Assembly (NCBI GenBank): GCA_016779005.1
Contig: JADHOL010000005.1
Location: 1 to 64,000, forward strand
Direction of reading: 5' to 3'
DNA: 64,000 bases
Source: Alphaproteobacteria bacterium
GTDB lineage: Bacteria > Pseudomonadota > Alphaproteobacteria > Puniceispirillales > Puniceispirillaceae
The translations under genes and the position numbers were made by a program. Below the pieces are notes generated by a model. The model made no database searches. It saw nothing but the letters and a program-made list of their open reading frames with translations, and had not been told where the DNA came from. Shown here one piece after another: positions 58,540 to 64,000 of the stretch. Within the stretch, counting starts at the first letter, position 1, and the number at the start of each line of letters is the position of its first letter.

Positions 58540-59835
58540 TCAACTCTCAAAAACTCTAGTGAAAATGGTATCCACATGTTGGTGATGTTGTTTTGTATCA
58601 AATAATTGTTCAAGTTCTGTATTGGTAAGATATTGTCCTACCTCGTCATCAGACTTCATCCTATCCAAATAACTACCGCCAGTTTTCCAAACATCCATCG
58701 CGTGTTTTTGAACCAGCCGGTAGGCATCTTCGCGGCTAACCCCTTTTTGGGTTAGGGCTAATAATATCTGCTGTGAATGTACAAGCCCTCCAAGTGCATC
58801 TAAATTTGCTTGCATTTGTTCTGGATATACAACCAGTTTTTCCACTACGCCTGCCAGTCTATTTAATGCAAAATCAAGCGTAATAGTTGCATCTGGTCCT
58901 ATCATGCGCTCTACCGAAGAGTGTGAGATATCACGTTCATGCCAAAGGGCAACATTTTCAAGCGCTGGTATAACAGCAGAGCGCACCATACGAGCAAGAC
59001 CAGTTAAATTTTCGGTTAATACAGGATTGCGTTTGTGAGGCATTGCAGAAGAGCCTTTTTGCCCTGCGGAGAAAAATTCTTCTGCTTCACGTACTTCGGT
59101 TCGTTGTAAATGACGAACTTCAATAGCTAAATTCTCAACCGAGCTTGCAATAACGCCTAGTACCGCAAAAAACATAGCATGCCTATCACGTGGGATTACC
59201 TGACTAGATATAGGTTCGATCTGAAGCTGCATTTTTTTGGCAACATAACGCTCAACCATAGGATCAATATGCGCAAAAGTACCAACAGCACCTGAAATTG
59301 CGCAGGTTGAAATTTCTAGTTTTGCAGCCTGCAATCTTGTTTTGTTTCTCTGAAATTCAGCATAGAAACGAGCCAGTTTTATTCCAAAGGTGGTGGGTTC
59401 TGCATGAATGGCGTGTGACCTGCCAATGGTTGGCGTGTATTTATGCTCATTCGCGCGTGTTTTCAACGCTGATAGAACCCTGTCCAAGCCAGCAAGGAGG
59501 ATATCTGCTGCACGTGCAAGCTGAACAGACAAAGTTGTATCTAATATATCAGAGGAGGTCATTCCTTGATGCACAAACCGAGCATCTGGGCCTACATATT
59601 CTGCAAGATTAGTTAGGAACGCAATTACATCATGCTTGGTTTCACGCTCGATTTCATTAATACGGTCAATATCAAACTTTCCTTTTTCCCAAATGGTTTG
59701 GGCAGCAGAATGCGGGATTACACCTAGCTCGGCCTGTGCATCACAAGCGTGCGCCTCAATTTCAAACCATATTTGAAACTTGGAATGTTCGGACCAGATC
59801 TGCGTCATTTCCGGTCTTGAATAACGGGGGATCAT
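58540..59835 (-). CDS. purB: Adenylosuccinate lyase PurB
   Basis: Releases fumarate from SAICAR and from adenylosuccinate. The superfamily signature is GSSAMPHKRNPVLTEN with the flexible catalytic loop. Other features are VHQGMTSSDILDTTLS and the early ETKHDVIAFLTNLAE. 431 residues, the short bacterial type. First gene of the purine operon on the minus strand, divergent from the small ORF at 59953. Confidence 0.95.
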   Translation of the reverse strand: MIPRYSRPEMTQIWSEHSKFQIWFEIEAHACDAQAELGVIPHSAAQTIWEKGKFDIDRINEIERETKHDVIAFLTNLAEYVGPDARFVHQGMTSSDILDTTLSVQLARAADILLAGLDRVLSALKTRANEHKYTPTIGRSHAIHAEPTTFGIKLARFYAEFQRNKTRLQAAKLEISTCAISGAVGTFAHIDPMVERYVAKKMQLQIEPISSQVIPRDRHAMFFAVLGVIASSVENLAIEVRHLQRTEVREAEEFFSAGQKGSSAMPHKRNPVLTENLTGLARMVRSAVIPALENVALWHERDISHSSVERMIGPDATITLDFALNRLAGVVEKLVVYPEQMQANLDALGGLVHSQQILLALTQKGVSREDAYRLVQKHAMDVWKTGGSYLDRMKSDDEVGQYLTNTELEQLFDTKQHHQHVDTIFTRVFES

Positions 59836-59952
59836 AACGTTGTTTTCCTGATTATTTTTGCTACTAGTAATATCATCTTGTGCGCTAAAATGCTATACTC
59901 ATGACTACAGAATAATTTGTTCATGAAACACAAATTCGCAAATAGATGAAAA

Positions 59953-60159
59953 ATGATTTTTAGAAAACTGGTCGTAACAGCCCTTGGGTATGCTGCTCGA
60001 AATCCTGCAATACAGAAACAGGCAAAAAAGATTGCTACCGAAGCAGCGCTTAAAGCCAAACCGGCACTTCTTAAAGGAAGCCGTGTTGCAGGCAAGAAGT
60101 ACCGAGATTTAAAACAAGAAGTTAAAAAAAACGTAGAAGAGTTTAAAAAAGAGAAATAA
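59953..60159 (+). CDS. Small basic helical protein, unrecognised
   Basis: 68 residues, very rich in Lys and Ala and predicted mostly helical: NPAIQKQAKKIATEAALKAK, then a C-terminal DLKQEVKKNVEEFKKEK coiled-coil-like helix. No signal peptide or clear membrane segment; the N-terminal MIFRKLVVTALGYAA is mildly hydrophobic. I do not recognise the family. It fills the space between divergent purB and the end of radC, and no better gene is visible there. Confidence 0.6.
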   Translation: MIFRKLVVTALGYAARNPAIQKQAKKIATEAALKAKPALLKGSRVAGKKYRDLKQEVKKNVEEFKKEK

Positions 60160-60203
60160 ATACTCAGATTTTAAAATGTTCAATTCCCCTCATTTTAAAG
60201 CAC

Positions 60204-60926
60204 TTATAAAAGTCCAATTGATTTAAAACTTTGACATTTATTCCCGGCAATAATGAGATGATCATGAAGCTCAATATCTACGCTAAGCAGGGCTTGTTTT
60301 ACCTTTCTGGTTAATAAAATGTCTGCTTGGCTGGGTCGGTCATCAAATGTGGGATGATTATGGGCAAGAATAATATTTTTTGCATGAAAATTGAGCCCAA
60401 GCTTTGCAATTTCACGTGGGTAAATCGCAGTTTGATTTATGGTTCCAGATGTCATGATTTTACTCTCAATTAATCGATTTTGTGCATCTAGTAAAAGAAC
60501 TAGTAAATGTTCTACTTTCTCAAAAGCAAGCTGACTGATACAAAAATCCTGCACTGCCGGCCAATTGGCAAGGATGGGCTTATCCTTGATAAGATCGCGC
60601 TTCATGCGTTGTTCTATCTCGCGAATTAGATGAAAGTGAATAATGGCCGCACTGCCAACCCCTTTCACAGAGCGTAATTCTGCTTTATCTGCTGTAATAA
60701 TATTGCTGATATTCTTAAACTTCGCCAGCAATGCCTTTACAACAGGTTTGGTATCCGCTCTGCTATTAATCCCATATAAAAACATCTCTAGAACTTCGGC
60801 ATCTGACAGAATAGAGGTGCTGTCGGCACTTACTTTTGCACGCATCCGCTCTCTATGGCCCTTATGATAGCTATTTAAGGTTTTAGAGTCTGTTATTGCA
60901 GGATCTGGTTTTGATGTATCGGCCAT
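60204..60926 (-). CDS. radC: RadC-like JAB/MPN domain protein
   Basis: RadC family (historically linked to DNA repair, function not firmly established). N-terminal helix-hairpin-helix region around KGVGSAAIIHFHLI and the C-terminal JAMM metal motif in LAHNHPTFDDRPSQAD, which satisfies H-x-H-x7-S-x2-D. 240 residues, full length. It lies 35 bases downstream of map, a common alphaproteobacterial pairing. Confidence 0.92.
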   Translation of the reverse strand: MADTSKPDPAITDSKTLNSYHKGHRERMRAKVSADSTSILSDAEVLEMFLYGINSRADTKPVVKALLAKFKNISNIITADKAELRSVKGVGSAAIIHFHLIREIEQRMKRDLIKDKPILANWPAVQDFCISQLAFEKVEHLLVLLLDAQNRLIESKIMTSGTINQTAIYPREIAKLGLNFHAKNIILAHNHPTFDDRPSQADILLTRKVKQALLSVDIELHDHLIIAGNKCQSFKSIGLL

Positions 60927-60961
60927 ATAATTGACTATAGGCAGATAACATTACCGCAAGG

Positions 60962-61756
60962 TTAAGTTTTAGAGTAAGGAGGAAAATTATAACCGCTAGC
61001 CGAAAGGGTAAAAATTTCTGCGCCCGTATCGGTGATACCAATTGTATGCTCAAATTGTGCCGAGGCGCTTTTGTCTCTGGTTACTGCTGTCCAACCATCA
61101 CTGAGAATTTTTGTTTCTGCTCTGCCTGCATTAATCATCGGCTCAATTGTAAAAAACATCCCAGGCTCTAATACCATCCCTGTACCAGGGGTTCCAAAAT
61201 GCAGCACTGTTGGCGCGCAATGAAACACCTTGCCAAGACCATGCCCTGTAAAGTCACGAACCACCGAATATCTGTTTTTTTCTGCATATGTTTGAATGGC
61301 ATGACCAATATCACCAAGCCTTTTTCCTGGCTTGGCGGCTTCGATACCATACATGAGGCAGTCATAAGTAACTTCTGTTAATCGCTGGGATTTAATTGGC
61401 GGAGTATCTACATAATACATTCTTGATGTATCCCCATACCAACCATCAAGAATAACAGTTACATCTATATTCAATATGTCCCCAGATAATAATTTTCGCT
61501 CACCAGGTATGCCATGGCAGACAACATGATTGAGAGAAATGCAGGTAGATTTTGGGAACCCTTTGTAATTCAGGGGCGCAGGGATAGCGCCATGTTCGAT
61601 AATATATTTATGGCATATATCATCTAATGCTTGTGTTGTAATGCCTGCCCTTACATGTTCTGTTATCATATCAAGTACGTCGGCAGCGAGCGCGCCAGCT
61701 TTGCGCATGGATGCGAAATCTGCCTCATCATGGATTAAAACATTGCTTTCTTGCAT
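60962..61756 (-). CDS. map: Methionine aminopeptidase, type I
   Basis: Removes the initiator methionine. The dinuclear metal ligands are visible: Asp in LNIDVTVILDGWYGDTSRMY, His in DFTGHGLGKVFH, Glu in FTIEPMIN and Glu in FEHTIGITDTG. CHGIPGERKL carries the substrate His region. 264 residues, standard. Upstream of radC on the same strand and divergent from the CinA-like gene. Confidence 0.95.
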   Translation of the reverse strand: MQESNVLIHDEADFASMRKAGALAADVLDMITEHVRAGITTQALDDICHKYIIEHGAIPAPLNYKGFPKSTCISLNHVVCHGIPGERKLLSGDILNIDVTVILDGWYGDTSRMYYVDTPPIKSQRLTEVTYDCLMYGIEAAKPGKRLGDIGHAIQTYAEKNRYSVVRDFTGHGLGKVFHCAPTVLHFGTPGTGMVLEPGMFFTIEPMINAGRAETKILSDGWTAVTRDKSASAQFEHTIGITDTGAEIFTLSASGYNFPPYSKT

Positions 61757-61881
61757 ACGGATTACCTAATAAACAATTCTAACAGCTATTTGCATTTAAC
61801 CAACAAAGTTATATAAGCCTTAGACGAATTTATATTTGAAACAAATAAATTTAGAGATGGTATAGCAGGAGATACAAGCAA

Positions 61882-62631
61882 ATGGCAAATCCAACTGCAG
61901 CGATATGTGTGATCGGTGATGAAATTCTCTCAGGAAGAACCAAAGATAAAAATATTGGCTGGATAGCCGAGCAGCTAAACGGGCTTGGTATTCAACTAAC
62001 ACAAGCACGTGTAATTGCGGATGTAAAAGAGACAATCATACGCCATATCACGGAATTGTCAGATGAAAATGATTATGTATTTACCTCTGGCGGCATTGGC
62101 CCAACGCATGACGATATTACAACAGAGTCTGTAGCAGCAGCATTTAATGTCACAGTCGAGCGCAATCAAGAAGCGATGCGACGGCTTGAGCAACATTATA
62201 AGGGAACCGAAATAGTTCTGAATGAAGTTAGAAAAAAAATGGCAGATATTCCAGTTGGCGCAACTTTGATTGATAATCCTGTAAGTGCGGCGCCTGGCTT
62301 CCAGCTAGAAAATGTCTATGTAATGGCTGGTGTGCCCTCTATCATGCAATCTATGTTTGAAAGCCTTTCTGCAAGCTTAAAAGGTGGTATAATTCCGACA
62401 AGACTGACTGTCCAATGTGCCACAGGGGAGGGTAATGTTGCCCATATATTAGAACAAATAAGCAATCAATATGAGACAGTATCAGTTGGCAGCTATCCTT
62501 GGTTTAAGCCAGGTCAGTTTGGCACAGCAGTCGTACTTACAGGGCTTGATGAGAGCCTTGTATCTAATGCCGCAAAAGAATTATGTCAGCTTGTAAAGCA
62601 TGCTGGCTTTGAAGCAGAGGACGCTGTTTAA
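61882..62631 (+). CDS. CinA-like molybdopterin-binding domain protein
   Basis: Matches the N-terminal MoCF-biosynthesis-like domain of CinA: AAICVIGDEILSGRTKDKN, the FTSGGIGPTHDDITTESV motif and GATLIDNPVSAAPGFQLENV. At 249 residues it lacks the C-terminal CinA deamidase domain, so it is the short form common in Alphaproteobacteria. Its substrate is not known; pyrophosphatase activity is reported for related domains. AGGAG lies ten bases before the ATG. Confidence 0.9.
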   Translation: MANPTAAICVIGDEILSGRTKDKNIGWIAEQLNGLGIQLTQARVIADVKETIIRHITELSDENDYVFTSGGIGPTHDDITTESVAAAFNVTVERNQEAMRRLEQHYKGTEIVLNEVRKKMADIPVGATLIDNPVSAAPGFQLENVYVMAGVPSIMQSMFESLSASLKGGIIPTRLTVQCATGEGNVAHILEQISNQYETVSVGSYPWFKPGQFGTAVVLTGLDESLVSNAAKELCQLVKHAGFEAEDAV

Positions 62632-62676
62632 ACCAAGGTTTGTTGAGGTTTGCTAGTACACTAAATTATTTGAAAG

Positions 62677-63531
62677 TTAGATATCCCACGGTCCTTTTCG
62701 GCGTTTTCTGAAACTAGGAAGGGATCCGTTTTTCTCGCCCTTAACCAGTGTTCGGTGGGCATATTTATGCCTGGCCTGTTCTTTAACTTCTCTAAAGGTA
62801 ATGGGCGTTGTTATATCAGATTGATGCATTGAAGGGTCATATTTTCCAAACAAGGGTAACTCGCGTCGCTTGAAGAAGGGGATTAGACATGCACCAGCAA
62901 TAAATCCCCCAATATGAGCAAAATAAGCAACACCCCCTTCGTCTGAAAATGCAACAGGAGCAGCCGCAAATTGGGTTCCAATCCATACCCCCAAAACCAC
63001 CCATGCTGGCAGACTTATAAAACGAATAAATATCAGAATAATCATTAAAACCTGAATAGGTGCTTTTGGATGCAGAACAATATACGCGCCCAAAATGCCA
63101 GCAATACCGCCAGACGCACCAATCATTGGGGTGATGGAGTAGGGGGCAATAATGCTTTGTGCAAAGGCTGCTGCAGCACCGCAAATAATATAAAATAATA
63201 TAAATTTAAAATGCCCCATAGATGCTTCAATATTATCGCCAAAGATCCATAAATACAGCATGTTAGAAGCTATATGAAGCCATCCTCCATGTAGAAACAT
63301 AGAGGTGATAATGGAAAAATAGGGGTGAATAGATTGTAATTCAGCAGGGAGCGATTGATGCCCAAATAACACAGACGGGATAACCCCATATTTGAGGGTG
63401 ACTAGGCGTAATGTGTAGCTATCTAGTGATAATTGCCAGAGAAAAACAATCACACATGCACCCAAAATTCCCCAAGAGACATAAGGGGTGCGGGTGGATA
63501 CAAGTCGGTCAAAAAGAGGTAAAAAAAACAT
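62677..63531 (-). CDS. Rhomboid family intramembrane serine protease
   Basis: Six-helix intramembrane protease. The catalytic serine is in GASGGIAGILGAY and the histidine in AHIGGFIAGACL. HGGWLHIASNMLYLWIFGDN carries the conserved loop and the His/Asn oxyanion residues. The C-terminal 60 residues are cytosolic and basic. A GTG at 63561 also opens the frame; the ATG at 63531 has a GGA nearby and is preferred. About 284 residues. Confidence 0.9.
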   Translation of the reverse strand: MFFLPLFDRLVSTRTPYVSWGILGACVIVFLWQLSLDSYTLRLVTLKYGVIPSVLFGHQSLPAELQSIHPYFSIITSMFLHGGWLHIASNMLYLWIFGDNIEASMGHFKFILFYIICGAAAAFAQSIIAPYSITPMIGASGGIAGILGAYIVLHPKAPIQVLMIILIFIRFISLPAWVVLGVWIGTQFAAAPVAFSDEGGVAYFAHIGGFIAGACLIPFFKRRELPLFGKYDPSMHQSDITTPITFREVKEQARHKYAHRTLVKGEKNGSLPSFRKRRKGPWDI

Positions 63532-63679
63532 ATTATTTTTAGTTCCGAATTTAATAGACACTATTTAAATGCCATGAGGGGGCGGACTCTCATGAGAAGG
63601 TTGAATGTTATAAGAAGGCATAAGAAGAAAATTTAAACAAGATACCCTAATTAACAAGAGCCTTGTTAATGATTTTTTA

Positions 63680-63699
63680 ACTTAATTGGACTTAATTGA
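63680..63699. repeat. 10-bp tandem duplication before the last gene
   Basis: ACTTAATTGG (63680-63689) is followed by ACTTAATTGA. A second near-duplicate, ATAAGAAGGC/ATAAGAAGAA, lies at 63610-63629. Both are in the spacer between the divergent rhomboid gene and the gene at 63748. Confidence 0.7.
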
Positions 63700-63747
63700 G
63701 TGTTATCAAAAACTAATTGCAGAACGAAAGAAGAATAAACTGTGGTT

Positions 63748-64000
63748 ATGTATCAATCTCATCATCCAATGATAAATGTCGTGTTCTCAACCCTATCGAA
63801 TTTAGTCAGGCTTGTAACCACGGCATCGATGTTGCTTGTTATCATTATTTTTGCAGGGGTGCCTTTTCGGGTTTTCCTGATGCAGCAAGAATTGATAGTT
63901 GGTATTTGGCTTGCCACTCTAACCATTGGTTTTTTTCTATTTGTTTATTTTCTATTTCATAAATCAAAGGGTTTATTCTATTCCTTTATTTTTATTATTC
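63748..64000 (+). CDS. Membrane protein, 5' part only (runs off the window)
   Basis: An open frame from ATG 63748 to the window end, 84 codons with no stop. It begins MYQSHHPMINVVFSTLS and has two strongly hydrophobic segments, at about 28-42 (ASMLLVIIIFAGV) and 52-70 (IVGIWLATLTIGFFLFVYF). AAGAAAGAAG lies 10-15 bases upstream as a weak ribosome-binding site. The family cannot be called from this fragment. Confidence 0.6.
   Translation, partial: MYQSHHPMINVVFSTLSNLVRLVTTASMLLVIIIFAGVPFRVFLMQQELIVGIWLATLTIGFFLFVYFLFHKSKGLFYSFIFII

Noticed and set aside
63588-63597. TCTCATGAGA palindrome in the rhomboid upstream region
   Set aside because: A single 10-bp palindrome is expected by chance in a window this size and no promoter is aligned with it.

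Overview
The window is a gene-dense, mostly housekeeping stretch of an AT-rich (roughly 40% GC by eye) Gram-negative alphaproteobacterium. The lineage rests on several signs: a circularly permuted two-piece tmRNA, an alphaproteobacterial-type SspB with a VVSLDAF tail, the hflK-hflC-degP and serB-miaA-ilvBHC neighbourhoods, a three-part PurS/PurQ/PurL FGAM synthase, class II DAHP synthase and map next to radC. A marine, SAR116- or Rhodospirillales-like heterotroph would fit, but that is inference; no rRNA is present to settle it.

Layout. 1-4256: glycolate oxidase glcDEF behind a promoter whose -10 box sits inside an inverted repeat. 4285-6815, minus strand: permuted ssrA (tmRNA), then sspB (the adaptor that recognises the ssrA tag) and class I fumarase. 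6924-13365: thyA, folA, mrp (opposite strand), hflK-hflC and degP. 13415-18942: serB opposite miaA, then ilvB-ilvH-ilvC. 19157-26057: the rod-shape and elongasome operon mreBCD-mrdA-rodA, followed by an SbmA/BacA-type transporter. 26100-33218: cell-envelope genes glmU, glmS, lptD and a heptosyltransferase, with a 600-base gene-poor gap holding decayed coding fragments. 33215-41784: accessory metabolism and repair (DUF924, a D-2-hydroxyacid dehydrogenase, tsaC/sua5, a broken SRAP gene, alkA, cytochrome b561, acetoacetyl-CoA synthetase) and two unrecognised proteins. 41892-50406: gor, class II DAHP synthase, then pncB-nadE-gltX-cysS with overlapping or near-touching ends. 50547-53835: citramalate synthase, trmJ, rpsD. 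53926-59835, minus strand: the purine operon purB-purC-purS-purQ-purL running into bolA and the CGFS glutaredoxin. 59953-64000: a small basic protein, map-radC, a CinA-like protein, a rhomboid protease and the start of a membrane protein cut by the window edge.

How they work together. CimA plus IlvBHC suggest isoleucine can be made from pyruvate through citramalate. The tmRNA, SspB, HflKC and DegP genes form a protein quality-control neighbourhood. MreBCD/PBP2/RodA, GlmU/GlmS, LptD and the heptosyltransferase build the envelope. PncB and NadE make NAD from nicotinate.

I see no CRISPR array, prophage, insertion sequence, rRNA or tRNA, and no clearly new multi-gene system. The observations most worth checking are the ssrA-sspB linkage with the sspB Shine-Dalgarno sequence in a hairpin, mutually exclusive hairpins in front of degP, the palindrome around the glcD -10 box, the doubly disrupted SRAP gene, and many short tandem duplications of 9-18 bp scattered across genes and spacers.
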